From positions 7,130,001-7,194,000 of the forward strand of contig NZ_CP032698.1 of NCBI RefSeq assembly GCF_003627815.1: a stretch of DNA of 64,000 nucleotides, given 5' to 3'. Numbering within the stretch: position 1 is the stretch's first letter; each line of letters begins with the position of its first letter. The position numbers were made by a program, and so were the translations under genes. Below are positions 50,401 to 59,206 of this stretch, piece after piece. This DNA is from Streptomyces hundungensis (GTDB taxonomy: Bacteria; Actinomycetota; Actinomycetes; Streptomycetales; Streptomycetaceae). The notes under the pieces were generated by a model, which saw only the letters and a program-made list of their open reading frames with translations, ran no database searches and was not told the DNA's origin.

Positions 50401-51397
50401 GGACCTCACGATCTACCACGGCCTTCGCCAGATCTTCGGCGAGAACCACCCGCGCACCCTCATCGCGGCCAACAACCTCGCCATCGACTACCGGCTCAGC
50501 GGCGACAGCGAGGCTGCGCGCAGGCTCGACGAGGAGACGGTGGAACGCCGCAGCGCCCTCCTCGGCGAGGACCACCCCTTCACCCTCACCACCAAGGGCC
50601 ACCTGGGGCGGGACCTGCGCGAGAGCGGGGAGTACGCCGCCTCGGTACAGGTGCTGCGCGAGGTGGTCTCCGCGTTCGAGCGGGTGCTGAACGCGGATGT
50701 GCCCGAGGCGCTGCGCACCGCCAAGAGCCTCGCCGTGTCCCTGCGCAAGGCGGGCCATCCGCACGAGGCGAAGCGGCTGACCGAGGAGACGTACAACCGC
50801 TACCGGGGCCGGTACGGGACCAAGGCGCCGGACGCGCTCGCCTGCTGTCTGAACCTGGCGGCGGACTTCTCGGCGACCGGCGACAAGCAGGCCGCCTACG
50901 ACCTCTCCCTCCAGGCGCTCGAGGGCTACCAGGGCACCCTGGGCGAGGAGCACCCCTTCACCCTGGCCTGCCGCAACAACGTCTACATCTATCAGCGGGG
51001 CCTGGGGGCAGCCGAGGAGGCGGCGCGCGGCGGCGAGGACGTGCGGGCGGCCCTGGAGGAAGTCCTGGGCTCACGCCACCCGTTCACCCTCTCCGCGGCG
51101 ATCAACCTGGCCAACGCCTACGGCGACATGGGCCGGCCCGACCTGGCCGAACGCTGGGAACGGACCGCGCTCAAGGGCCTGTTGGAGCGCTTCGGGCCCA
51201 CCCACCCCGATGTGCTGGCCTGCCGCTCCAACCTGGCGATCACGCTGCGGGCCGCCGGGCGCGAGGACGAGGCGCAGCGGCTGCGGACCTCCATCCTGGA
51301 ACCCGCCGCGAAACAGCTGGGCGTGGACCATCCGATCGCGGAGGCGGCCCGGGCCTGGCGCCGCATCAACCGCGACCTGGAGCCGCAGCCGGTGTGA
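47423..51397 (+). CDS. fxsT: FxsT: ATPase, TIR-like, NB-ARC-like and TPR multidomain protein
   Basis: 1324 residues, ATG overlapping fxsC. Domains in order: ParA/MinD-type ATPase (deviant Walker A YKGGTGRT, residues 15-22; VDWDLEAPG; LIDSRTG) to about residue 300; TIR-like domain, about 333-460 (NLVLTHVAEDQMWADWLVYVL, VVPVDVRAP, YRVIPVVSQAYLNS); NB-ARC-like NTPase, about 495-780 (GLGGVGKT; LLIFDNVED; GDLPLAVEVAA); then about ten TPRs to the C-terminus with repeated LG-DHP-TL units. This STAND-like architecture suggests a switch or signalling scaffold for the Fxs peptide system. It is followed by a strong terminator. Confidence 0.93.
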   Translation: MTENRNGTVVTFYSYKGGTGRTMALANCAWILAANGYRVLAVDWDLEAPGLHRFFHPFLDLADLEATPGLINLITDYQDEARRPADRDPDWHRDYARVRPHATSLNWNFPQGGSLDFLSAGRRNRDYPSIVGKMDWDDFHERFGGGQFFDAMRDDMQRHYDYTLIDSRTGLSDIADICTVQMPEVLVVCFTLSDQSIDGASAVARDIEERYHERRIRILPVPMRIDDGEKEKADAGRALARESFPGFPSGLSPEELGNYWGTVEVPYRPFYAYEEILATFGDAPNVSSSMLSACERLTSVLTGGLVNSLPPIDEADRLTHVAAYTRRRPMPPSNLVLTHVAEDQMWADWLVYVLTAAGFHVVPVDVRAPRSSATEAEFTSGAGYRVIPVVSQAYLNSERARSSWESGTGLDISGGRRHILPVRVGDVRLGPPLSSRGVIDLVRLDEADAGAAVLNALDRSEAVAALASGPPGPRYPGSVPKVWNVRPRHAWFTGRTSVLERLRDQLRGDSRSAQRFPQVLYGLGGVGKTQVAREYAHRFRADYDLVWWIEAEQPDRVVSSLAELAAEMDLRAGDVVAEAATAALQALRRGAPYSRWLLIFDNVEDLDRALKLLPEDIEPIPGETYGHILATCRNKPASTKVEAIEVEVFTRAESIEHLCRRVTKLPTADADRVADAVGDLPLAVEVAAAWLAETATPVDAYVEQLREQSTKVLSLGKPEDYSEQIGATWNISISRLRDESKAAVRLLELCSFFSAEPISMRLIGSDSMFESLLPYDPDLRERYMLGKVIQTLNRFALAKVDPADSSIQVHRLVQAAVRAGLSDDEVDTAKHEVHRILAEARPVEGVDRDNPVNDPKSWPSFELIWPHLSASGIADCDEEKVRQLMVDRIRYLLKRGELESARVLGTQLNKVWTRELGENDLQTLNIRFELANALRAQGKYQEARAMDEDTLARQISVLRKDHPGDDHPSILITTGSLAADLRALGRFDEALTRDLTIYHGLRQIFGENHPRTLIAANNLAIDYRLSGDSEAARRLDEETVERRSALLGEDHPFTLTTKGHLGRDLRESGEYAASVQVLREVVSAFERVLNADVPEALRTAKSLAVSLRKAGHPHEAKRLTEETYNRYRGRYGTKAPDALACCLNLAADFSATGDKQAAYDLSLQALEGYQGTLGEEHPFTLACRNNVYIYQRGLGAAEEAARGGEDVRAALEEVLGSRHPFTLSAAINLANAYGDMGRPDLAERWERTALKGLLERFGPTHPDVLACRSNLAITLRAAGREDEAQRLRTSILEPAAKQLGVDHPIAEAARAWRRINRDLEPQPV

Positions 51398-51403
51398 CGT
51401 TCT

Positions 51404-51443
51404 CCGGGGAGCGCCCGGGCCGCGACGGCCCGCCGCTCCCCGG
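51404..51443 (+). terminator. terminator of the fxs cassette
   Basis: CCGGGGAGCG (51404-51413) and CGCTCCCCGG (51434-51443) form a perfect 10-bp stem enclosing a second hairpin (GGGCC/GGCCC), seven bases past the fxsT stop. Confidence 0.85.
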
Positions 51444-51499
51444 CCCGCCCGTACGGGGCCGGCGCCCCGGCGCCTCCTGACTCGCGCGCCTTCAGCCGC

Positions 51500-52363
51500 T
51501 CACCAGGTGGCCCAGCTCAGGACCCTGGTGAGCACCCGCAGCGCCCCGAAGTGGGCGGCGCCCCGCTCGACGATCAACTGGGCGCCCGGGATCCGCTCGG
51601 CCAGCCAGCGGGTGTGCTGCACGGGCGCGAACACGTCCTGTTCGCCGTGCCACAGCAGGACGGGAGCGGTGATGTCCTCGGGGCGGAACTCCCAGTCGGT
51701 GCTGAACGCCATCACGTCGTCCACCCAGCCGTCCGCCGAACTGCGCAGCGCCTCCTCGAAGTTGCGCTCCAGCATCGCCCGGATGCCGGCGTCCGCGACG
51801 ATGCCCCGGTCCGGCTTGGGCAGGTCGTGCCGCATGTCGGCGACGGAGCGGCGCGGATCGGAGCGGATGGTGATCGAGCGCATCTCCAGCGCGGTGGTCA
51901 ACTGCCCTTGCCCAGCAGCCGCGTTGATGTACTCGCGGACATTGGCCTCGGTCATCCCGTCGAACCAGTCGAGCCCCTGGGCGTCGCGCGGCGCGAGCCC
52001 CACCAGGGCCGCGGCCCTGGCCGTGCGGTCCGGGAGCAGCGCCGCACAGGCGAGCGCGTGCGGGGCGCCACCGGAGCGGCCCACGACGGCGAACTCGTCG
52101 ATGTCCAGCGCGTCGGCGATGGCCTCCACATCGGCCGCCGCGTGGGCCACCCGGCGCCCCGGCAGCCGGTCCGAATCTCCGTATCCCGGCCGGTCGAACG
52201 TGATGAGGCGGACGCCGAGCCGGTAGAGCACCGCACTGCGCGGGGCCGGGCCGAGCCGGCTCCCCGGGGTGCCGTGCAGCAGGAACACCGGTCTGCCCTT
52301 CGGGTTCCCATAATTCTCGACCGCTAAGTCCCGCCCGTCCCTGGTACGAATCAGCTCCCCCAA
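51500..52363 (-). CDS. alpha/beta-fold hydrolase
   Basis: 287 residues from a TTG (LGELIRTRDGRDLAVENYG) with GGGGGAGG six bases upstream. Alpha/beta hydrolase motifs: oxyanion HGTPGSRLG, nucleophile elbow VVGRSGGAPHA (Ser in G-x-S-x-G-like GRSGG), acid LLWHGEQDVF and His in ERGAAHFG. The substrate is unknown. It converges on the fxs cassette, with the fxs terminator between. Confidence 0.87.
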   Translation of the reverse strand: MGELIRTRDGRDLAVENYGNPKGRPVFLLHGTPGSRLGPAPRSAVLYRLGVRLITFDRPGYGDSDRLPGRRVAHAAADVEAIADALDIDEFAVVGRSGGAPHALACAALLPDRTARAAALVGLAPRDAQGLDWFDGMTEANVREYINAAAGQGQLTTALEMRSITIRSDPRRSVADMRHDLPKPDRGIVADAGIRAMLERNFEEALRSSADGWVDDVMAFSTDWEFRPEDITAPVLLWHGEQDVFAPVQHTRWLAERIPGAQLIVERGAAHFGALRVLTRVLSWATW

Positions 52364-52473
52364 CTGGTGCCTCCCCCTAGGTCTGGTTGGCGCCAGTATG
52401 AGCGTGTGCGATTCAGTGGTACATACCCACACTCGCCGAATGCGCGACCGTGGCCCGCTCCGCTCGGCCCCGC

Positions 52474-52908
52474 TCAGCCGAGGCGGGGGATCTCGATCGC
52501 CGGGCACCGGTCCATGACCATGTCGAGCCCGGCGGCGCGCGTGCGGTCGTACGCGTCCTGGTCGACGACCCCGAGCTGGAACCAGACGGCCTTCGCCCCG
52601 GCGGCGACGGCCTGATCGGCCACCTCACCGGCGAGCTCGCTGTTGACGAACACGTCGACGACGTCGACGGGGAAGGGAATGGCGTCGAGCGAGGCGTACC
52701 CCTGCTCCCCGTGCACGGTCTCCGCCTTGGGATGCACGGGCACGACCCGCTTCCCGAACCGCTGAAGCACCTTGGCCACCCCGTAGGCGGCCCGCCCCTG
52801 ATTGGAGGAGAGCCCCACGACGGCCCAGGTGTCACCGCTCTCGGTGAGGATCTTGCGGATGGTGTCCTGCTCGGACTGCTCGGGCTGCTCGGACTGCTCG
52901 GGGTGCAC
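52474..52908 (-). CDS. CoA-binding protein (YccU family)
   Basis: 144 residues from a GTG with AGGAG five bases upstream; an ATG ten codons earlier lacks a site. The N-terminus has a Glu-Gln repeat (PEQSEQPEQSEQ). The CoA-binding Rossmann domain follows: TWAVVGLSSNQGRAAYGVAKVLQRFG, RVVPVHP and KAVWFQLGVVDQDA, ending with the Cys of MDRCPAIE. These small proteins resemble the CoA domain of acyl-CoA synthetases; the role is unknown. Confidence 0.9.
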   Translation of the reverse strand: MHPEQSEQPEQSEQDTIRKILTESGDTWAVVGLSSNQGRAAYGVAKVLQRFGKRVVPVHPKAETVHGEQGYASLDAIPFPVDVVDVFVNSELAGEVADQAVAAGAKAVWFQLGVVDQDAYDRTRAAGLDMVMDRCPAIEIPRLG

Positions 52909-52979
52909 GGTGGCTCCTGGGGGTCGGGGGTGGCCCATGGTCACTGGGGCAACGTCCGCACCGCCCGGCCGCATTCCGT

Positions 52980-53933
52980 TCAGGGCCCCGCGGTGACGTC
53001 CGCGTGCCGTCCGGCGCCTGTTCCCCGCCCCACCCGCCGCGCCGCCCCGTACTCCCGCACCAGCACCCCCACGGCCCCCCGCACCGACGGGCGGGCGGGG
53101 GATTTCAGGAGGGCGGGGCCCTTGTGGGTGGCCGCGGTCAGGGTGAGGGTGTCGAAGGCGATCAGGGCGCGGACCAGGGGGCGGCCCGGCTCCGGGACGA
53201 GGTGGGTCAGGGGGCTGCTCGCGGCGAGGGTGGTGCGGGCCCGGTCGAGCGCGGCGGCGATCAACGCACGGGTGCCGGGCAGATCGCGGGCCTGCTCCAG
53301 GTCCTCGCGGGTGACCCCACAGCGCTCCAACTCCTCGCGGGGCAGGGTGAGTCGACCGTCGGCGAGGTCCTCCGCGAGGTCGTTGACGAAGTCGATCCGC
53401 TGGGCGGCGTCGATATAGGTGCGGCATGCCGCGCGGAACTCCGTCGCGTCGCCGTCCGGGCCCAGCAGACAGGCCACGAGCATGAACGCGGGCAGCGAGT
53501 AGGCGTCGATGTAGGCCTGGTAATCCGCCTCCGTGGCGAAGCCCGTGAAGTCCAGGTCGGTGCGGGCGGTGCGCAGGTAGTCCTCGACGTGGTCGCGCAG
53601 GCGGGGGTGGGCCGTGATGGTGTTCAGGAGCGGACGGATCACCGGGTGGCCGCTGTCACCGTCGGCCAGGCCGTCGCGAACCTCGCGCTCCCATGCTCCG
53701 TAGGCCTCGGCCCGGGCGTCGAGGGGACCGCTGTCCAGCAGGTTGTCGCTGTGGTGCATGAACGCGGTCGCCGCGACCACGTGCGGGAACAGCGGTCGCG
53801 GCAGCAGCAGCCGGGCGGCCAGATAGGCGCTGCGCTTGAAGCGTGCGGCCAGTTCGCGCTGGCGGGTGTAGTCGTCGCGCAGCCCTGGGGCGCGGATGCC
53901 CGCGGCGTCGAGGGCCTGGTTCCACGCGCTCAT
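52980..53933 (-). CDS. phytoene/squalene synthase family protein
   Basis: 317 residues from MSAWNQALDAAG behind GGGAGAGG. It has a trans-isoprenyl diphosphate synthase head-to-head fold, with Asp-rich motifs reduced to HHSDNLLD (first) and DFVNDLAEDL (second). The substrate-pocket segment LPAFMLVACLLG is present. No carotenoid or hopanoid genes adjoin it, so squalene, phytoene or another prenyl product cannot be chosen. It lies in tandem with the CoA-binding protein and PL8 genes but is probably independent. Confidence 0.88.
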   Translation of the reverse strand: MSAWNQALDAAGIRAPGLRDDYTRQRELAARFKRSAYLAARLLLPRPLFPHVVAATAFMHHSDNLLDSGPLDARAEAYGAWEREVRDGLADGDSGHPVIRPLLNTITAHPRLRDHVEDYLRTARTDLDFTGFATEADYQAYIDAYSLPAFMLVACLLGPDGDATEFRAACRTYIDAAQRIDFVNDLAEDLADGRLTLPREELERCGVTREDLEQARDLPGTRALIAAALDRARTTLAASSPLTHLVPEPGRPLVRALIAFDTLTLTAATHKGPALLKSPARPSVRGAVGVLVREYGAARRVGRGTGAGRHADVTAGP

Positions 53934-53999
53934 CGATGACCTCTCCCGGGATGTGGATGCCGGGTTCCAGTGGATCACGGCCGCGCGAGAGGCCACCGC

Positions 54000-56420
54000 T
54001 CAGGCCGTGGTGAACGTGTGGGTGGCTCCGAACGACCCGGCGACCGCGATGTCCACCACCAGCCTCGGGTGGGTGGCGACCACGGTGACGGAGGGATCGG
54101 CGTGCCGGAGCCGGTGGCCCGCCCCCTCGACGGTCACCCGCACGGTGTCCTGCGTCTGCGTGGGGTCGGACAGGGCGAACGTCCACCCGATGGCGGTACG
54201 CCCCCACATCATCGCGGCGGCCCCCGACACCCGGACCCGTTCGACGGTGCCCGCCGTGAAGAACGACGCTGCCGTCAACTGCCCGTCCAGGCACACCGAT
54301 TGGGCCCGTCCCGTGTTGGCCAGTACGCTCCACCGCCCGCACGCCCGGCGGGTGTGGTCCACGGAGGCGCCCGGCAGCACCGCGTAGGCGTAGCTCGCGT
54401 CGGTCGGGTGGACGCCGTGGTCGAGGACGATCTTCTGGTAGCGGCGGGTGTAACGGGTCGCCGTGCCATGGGTGTTGGCGCCGGTGTCGATGCCTAGCCA
54501 GCTGCCGGCGCGGTCCTCGCGCAGGAGGGTGAGGGGCCCTCGGCCCGGCCCGTCGAGAAGTACGTATCCGGCCGTGCCCTCCAGGTGCAGCCACCGCGCG
54601 TCGGCTACGGCGCTGGGCGTGCCGGGCAGGGAGCGGTCCGGGCGGCCGTTGACGAGCAGCCGGGCGGAGCCCTCCTCGCCGAGGTTGCGGTTCTCGATGG
54701 CCGTGCGCACCGGGGCGCCCGAGGCGTCCGCGATGGCGGCGCCGAGGCAGATCACCGCGTCCGGGGTGAAGAACCAGGACTTCCTGGCCGACAGGGTGCC
54801 GTCCTGCGAGACGAAGTCCAGGCCGTGGGCGCCGTGGGCGTCGTCGAAGCGCACCCCGCCGGCGTACGAGGTGGCGGTGCGCGGCGGGTCGGCGAGCAGC
54901 GGGGGCGGTGGGGCGTCCTTCTCGGTGGTGCCCGGGAGCAGGGTGGCGTCCACGGTCGGCCAGTAGGCGTCGCTGTAGTGGCCCTGTCGGCCCGGCAGGA
55001 AGGTGTAGAGCACGCCGTCGCCCGTGTACCAGCCGTGCAGGTTCATGCCGTTGATGGACTCGTACCGGCAGATGCGCCGCGACCCCGTTCCGAGCGAGGC
55101 GGACCACCCGGGGGTGCTGTGCACCATCCGGTCCATCTGCGGGAACACCCGGTGCTCCCGGACCGCCGTGGTGGCGGCACGCGACCTGGACGTGAGCTGT
55201 TCGGCGAACTCGACCTCGGGTACGCCCACGGGTTGCAGCCCGCCCGAGTACCTGCCGACGTCGGCGACGTCGAGGTACGGCGCCCAGGTGCCCTCCGCGA
55301 TCCAGCGCGCGGCCAGAGACGTGAGGCGGGAGCGGGCGGGTTCGGCGGCGGTCCTGGCGAGAAGGACCACGGCCGCGATGAACTGGTGCCCGGCGTCGTG
55401 CCCCGTCTCGCCCTGCCGAGAGAGCATCCGGCCGCGCACCGGCTCCATCATCGACCCGGCGAACAGGAACGGCGCGTACACCTGGGTGACGGTCGACTCG
55501 AACATCTCCCTCACGGCGGACGGGAGTTGGGTGGAGGTGGCGTCGGTGACATGGGTCAGGGCGGCGATCGCGCTCAGGAGCACCAGACCGTAGTGACCCG
55601 GGTAGGGCACCACCTCGTGCTGGATGAAGGACCCGTCGGTGCGGTAGCCGTCGCCGTGGGTGGAGCGGCGGGTGAGGTCCGCGGCCCCCTGCCCCGCGAC
55701 GTCGGTCACCGCCGCGAGGCCGGCGGCCACCCGGGCTGAGTCTCCCGCGAGCGCCCCGGACACCACGGTGATGAGCGCCTTGTCCGCACGGTTGGCGCCG
55801 GTCTCCACCAACTCGGGTGTGTTGGTCCGGCGGTTGGGGTCGGCGACGAAGCGCAGCACGGGACGCAGCACGCGTTCGAGGTCGGCGGCCGGCAGACGGT
55901 CGCCGAGCGCCACGACGGTCTGGAGCAGCCAGTACGGCACCCCGATCTCGTAGGAGTACCAGTTGCCGATCTCCGCGGTGTTCTCGTTGTACTGCGTACG
56001 GTAGAGGGTGGTGAGCGCGGTCATGATGCGCTCGGGCTGATCGGGGCGGGCGGACAGCGCTGAGCCGGGCGTCGCCCAGGCCACGGCGATGGTCCTCAAC
56101 CGGTAGTACATGGTGGGGAAGTAGGTGCTGCCGGGCCCGGTCGGCAGGTCCGCCCAGAGCTGGTCGCGGGTCACATCCATGGCCGCGTCATGGGCGAGAG
56201 CCACCTGATCCAGGGCGGCCAGGGCCCGGTCGCGCCGGAGCGACGGGCGGTTCACACCGATTTGGAGCTCGCGGTACGCGGCCACGATCCGGGCATGGTC
56301 CCCGGCGTCCGAGGGCCCGAGCGGTGCGGCCGACGCGGGCTCACCGAGCCCGAGGGGGACCGCGGCGGCCACCGCCGCGGTTGCTCCGAAGCGCAGCACG
56401 TCTCTGCGGTCAAGCGACAT
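54000..56420 (-). CDS. polysaccharide lyase family 8, Tat-exported
   Basis: 806 residues. The Tat signal LDRRDVLRFGATAAVAAAVPLG is cleaved near ASA-AP. The N-terminal alpha/alpha toroid carries the PL8 catalytic residues: Asn210 in TGANRADKA, His268 and Tyr277 in DGSFIQHEVVPYPGHYG. The beta-sandwich domains follow. PL8 lyases split hyaluronate, chondroitin or xanthan by beta-elimination; the substrate cannot be told from sequence. Secreted polymer degradation is expected. Confidence 0.93.
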   Translation of the reverse strand: MSLDRRDVLRFGATAAVAAAVPLGLGEPASAAPLGPSDAGDHARIVAAYRELQIGVNRPSLRRDRALAALDQVALAHDAAMDVTRDQLWADLPTGPGSTYFPTMYYRLRTIAVAWATPGSALSARPDQPERIMTALTTLYRTQYNENTAEIGNWYSYEIGVPYWLLQTVVALGDRLPAADLERVLRPVLRFVADPNRRTNTPELVETGANRADKALITVVSGALAGDSARVAAGLAAVTDVAGQGAADLTRRSTHGDGYRTDGSFIQHEVVPYPGHYGLVLLSAIAALTHVTDATSTQLPSAVREMFESTVTQVYAPFLFAGSMMEPVRGRMLSRQGETGHDAGHQFIAAVVLLARTAAEPARSRLTSLAARWIAEGTWAPYLDVADVGRYSGGLQPVGVPEVEFAEQLTSRSRAATTAVREHRVFPQMDRMVHSTPGWSASLGTGSRRICRYESINGMNLHGWYTGDGVLYTFLPGRQGHYSDAYWPTVDATLLPGTTEKDAPPPPLLADPPRTATSYAGGVRFDDAHGAHGLDFVSQDGTLSARKSWFFTPDAVICLGAAIADASGAPVRTAIENRNLGEEGSARLLVNGRPDRSLPGTPSAVADARWLHLEGTAGYVLLDGPGRGPLTLLREDRAGSWLGIDTGANTHGTATRYTRRYQKIVLDHGVHPTDASYAYAVLPGASVDHTRRACGRWSVLANTGRAQSVCLDGQLTAASFFTAGTVERVRVSGAAAMMWGRTAIGWTFALSDPTQTQDTVRVTVEGAGHRLRHADPSVTVVATHPRLVVDIAVAGSFGATHTFTTA

Positions 56421-57018
56421 CGCTCGTCCTCACATCGGATTCGGGAGGGCGAGGAATCAGCGCCCCATTGTTCAACTACGTGAACGACGCCCATGTACGA
56501 GAACCTCCTGGGCGCGGCCAAGGTAGCCTTGACGCCGCGCGGGAGTCAACGCCCTTGCCGGGTCGGCTTGTTGGGCGGCGGGCGCGCCGGGGCCCACCCA
56601 TGGCATGAACCGGCGGCAAACCTCCGCTCCGGAAAACCCCGTGCCCTGCCCCCGCTCCGCTGCCTACACTCGCCAGGCGCGCCGCCGAGCAGCGGCGGGC
56701 AACACGCCGCACTCGAGTGACGAGTGACGAGACCGAGTGAAGAGAAAGGGGGCCGGGTCATGCGTACGCAGTACACCGCGGCCCTCGCCCCCTCGTGCCG
56801 GTTCGACGTGATTTTGGTGTCTCGCGTCGGTCGGTGACGGCCGCGCGGCCCTCACCGCAGGTAAGTGACGCAGCGTCAAACCCCTTGCCCACACGCCCCG
56901 TTGTCGCACGATGACGGCTCCGTGGGGCAGGGCCGGTGACGCCGTCCGCAAATCGCGCCGTCCGCTTCCGCGGTCTCCTGAGTCATCTCAGCGACAGCAC
57001 TCGAAAGGGCCTCAGGCC
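56421..57018 (+). other. 598-base gap between PL8 and EF-G genes, with leader
   Basis: No full gene is supported. It holds the PL8 upstream region, a TACACT hexamer at 56665-56670 (possible -10), short GAGTGACGAGTGACGAG direct repeats near 56714-56731, then the leader ORF and hairpin described separately, and about 160 bases of untranslated leader before the EF-G start. Confidence 0.5.
56760..56857 (+). promoter_or_regulatory. 25-codon leader ORF and hairpin upstream of the EF-G paralogue
   Basis: AAAGGGGG precedes an ATG at 56760 encoding 25 residues (MRTQYTAALAPSCRFDVILV, then five more) with stop at 56835-56837. The stop lies in the left arm CGGTGA (56832-56837) of a hairpin whose right arm is TCACCG (56852-56857), enclosing GGCCGCGCGGCC (56839-56850). 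Translation of the leader would disrupt the hairpin. Confidence 0.55.
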
Positions 57019-59085
57019 ATGCGTACTCCCATCCGACCCCTCACCGCGACACCCCTGCGCGCCCTGCGCAACCTCGGCATCCTCGCCCACGTCGACGCCG
57101 GCAAGACGACCCTCACCGAGCGGATCCTGTTCGCGACCGGCGCCGTCCACAAGCGGGGCGAGGTCCACGACGGGACGACCGTCACCGACTTCGACGCCCA
57201 GGAACGCGATCGTGGCATCACCATCTTCGCCGCCGCCGTGAGCTGCGACTGGGACGGGCACCACATCAACCTCATCGACACCCCGGGCCACGTCGACTTC
57301 GCCGACGAGGTCGAACGGTCCCTGCGGGTCCTGGACGGCGCGGTCGCCGTGTTCGACGCCGTCGCCGGTGTGGAACCCCAGAGCGAGTCGGTCTGGCGCC
57401 AGGCCGACCGGCACGGCGTGCCGCGGATCGCGTTCGTGAACAAAATGGACCGGGCGGGAGCCGACCTCGACACCGCGGTCGCCTCCATCAAGGACCGGCT
57501 CGGCGCCGTGCCGTTGGTGGTCCAGCTTCCCGTGGGGCGCGAGGACGGCTTCACCGGCGTCATCGACCTGGTGCGGATGCGCACCCTGCTGTGGGACGGC
57601 GACACCCGTACCGAAGGACCCGTCCTCGAGGAGTGGTCCGACGACGCCGCCGGTCGGCGCCGACTCCTGGAGGAGACGGTGGCGGAGCTGCATCCGGACG
57701 CGCTCGAAGAGTTCTGCGGCGCTTCGGAGCTGAGCGAGGAGACCCTGGTGCGCGCCCTGCGCGAGCTGACCCTCGGCGGCGACGCGGTGGTCGTGCTGTG
57801 CGGCTCGGCCTACCGCAACCGCGGGATCGAACCCCTCCTCGACGCCGTGCTGGCCTATCTGCCCTCGCCCCTCGACATGCCGCCGGTACGCGGCACCGCC
57901 GACGGTCGTGAACAGGAGCGGGCGCCCGACCCGGCGGCGCCCTTCGCGGCGCTCGCCTTCAAGGTGAACTCCACGGCGCGCGGCCGCCTTACCCATCTGC
58001 GGATCTACTCGGGCACCCTGCGCAAGGGCGCCTGGGTACGCGACGCGGCGAGCGGCCGCACCGAACGCGTCGGCAGGATCCTGCGCGTGCAGGCCGACCG
58101 GCACGAGGAGAAGGAGGAAGCGATGGCGGGGGACATCGTCGCGGTGGTCGGCCTCAAGACCGCCCGGCCCGGCGCGACGCTGTGCGCGCCGGACGCGCCC
58201 GTGCTCCTGGAGCCGCCCTCGGTCGCCGATCCGGTGGTGTCGGTCGCGGTCGAGGCCAGGCTGGCCGGCGACACGGGCCGGCTCGCGGCGGCCCTGGCCC
58301 GCCTGGCCGAGGAGGATCCGTCCCTGGTGGTGCGGTCCGATCCGGAGACCGGTCAGACGGTGCTCTCGGGCCTGGGCGAGCTCCATCTGGAGGTCGCGGT
58401 GGAGAAGATCCGCCGCGATCTGGACGTGGAGGTCAACGTCGGCCGGCCGCAGGTCTCCTACCGCGAAACCGTCCTGCGCGGCGTGAGCGGCGTGGTGTAC
58501 CGGCACGTCAAACAGGACGGCGGCGCCGGGCAGTTCGCACACATCGTCCTGGACGTCGAGCCCATGGAGGAGGGGGGATTCGCATTCCGCTCGACGGTGG
58601 TCGGCGGCCGGGTGCCGCAGGAGTACGCGCGGGCCGTGGAGGCGGGCTGCCGCGACGCCCTGGCCGAGGGTCCGCTCGGCGGCCATCCGGTCACCGGGCT
58701 GCGGGTCACGCTCACCGACGGGGCGATCCACTCCAAGGACTCCTCGGAGATGGCGTTCCGCACGGCGGGCAGGTTCGGGCTGCGCGAGGCGTTGCGCGCG
58801 AGTGAGATGGGACTCCTCGAACCGGTCGCGGAGATCACGGTGACCGTTCCCGAGGACGGCGTCGGCGGCGTCCTCGGTGATCTCGCCGCCCGCCGAGGCC
58901 AGGTGACGGCGTCCACCGCCGGCGCCGGATCCGCGGTGATCACCGCCACGGTTCCGCTGGCCGAGCTGTTCGGGTACGCCTCCCGGCTGCGCGGGCGGAC
59001 CCAGGGCCGGGGCACCTTCACCACCCGGCCCGCACCGCTCGCGCCGGTACCGACCGCGGTGGCGCAGGCCCTTTTGGCGCGGTAG
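57019..59085 (+). CDS. elongation factor G paralogue (ribosome-protection/EF-G-like GTPase)
   Basis: 688 residues from [20 protein letters not shown] (AAAGGG upstream). G motifs: [23 protein letters not shown] and NKMD. Domains II-V follow ([17 protein letters not shown]-terminal [16 protein letters not shown] as in EF-G). It is shorter than FusA and not in the str operon, so it is a second EF-G or a TetM-like protection factor. The leader ORF and hairpin suggest induction when translation is disturbed, perhaps by an antibiotic. Confidence 0.9.
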   Translation: MRTPIRPLTATPLRALRNLGILAHVDAGKTTLTERILFATGAVHKRGEVHDGTTVTDFDAQERDRGITIFAAAVSCDWDGHHINLIDTPGHVDFADEVERSLRVLDGAVAVFDAVAGVEPQSESVWRQADRHGVPRIAFVNKMDRAGADLDTAVASIKDRLGAVPLVVQLPVGREDGFTGVIDLVRMRTLLWDGDTRTEGPVLEEWSDDAAGRRRLLEETVAELHPDALEEFCGASELSEETLVRALRELTLGGDAVVVLCGSAYRNRGIEPLLDAVLAYLPSPLDMPPVRGTADGREQERAPDPAAPFAALAFKVNSTARGRLTHLRIYSGTLRKGAWVRDAASGRTERVGRILRVQADRHEEKEEAMAGDIVAVVGLKTARPGATLCAPDAPVLLEPPSVADPVVSVAVEARLAGDTGRLAAALARLAEEDPSLVVRSDPETGQTVLSGLGELHLEVAVEKIRRDLDVEVNVGRPQVSYRETVLRGVSGVVYRHVKQDGGAGQFAHIVLDVEPMEEGGFAFRSTVVGGRVPQEYARAVEAGCRDALAEGPLGGHPVTGLRVTLTDGAIHSKDSSEMAFRTAGRFGLREALRASEMGLLEPVAEITVTVPEDGVGGVLGDLAARRGQVTASTAGAGSAVITATVPLAELFGYASRLRGRTQGRGTFTTRPAPLAPVPTAVAQALLAR

Positions 59086-59092
59086 CCGCCGT

Positions 59093-59124
59093 CCGCCCCG
59101 CCCCGGTCCGCCGGGGCGGGGCGG
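59093..59124 (+). terminator. hairpin terminator after the EF-G paralogue
   Basis: A perfect 14-bp stem (CCGCCCCGCCCCGG 59093-59106 with CCGGGGCGGGGCGG 59111-59124), loop TCCG, eight bases past the stop. A (GGCTCC)n-type run follows at about 59147-59172. Confidence 0.85.
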
Positions 59125-59206
59125 GTGGGACGGCGCCGCCTCGAAGGCTCCGGCTCCGGCTCCGGCTCCGGCGGAGCTCGCGGCCGGTGCCGCATAGGGT
59201 GGACGG

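Noticed and set aside
47243..50953. 1236-residue open frame on the minus strand opposite fxsT
   Set aside because: It is a high-GC antisense shadow. The plus-strand frame has clear domains, and the minus-strand product is a low-complexity Gly/Val/Asp/Arg-rich sequence with no recognisable domain.
56493..56720. 75-codon plus-strand ORF upstream of the EF-G leader
   Set aside because: Composition is biased and there is no ribosome site, domain or support from context.
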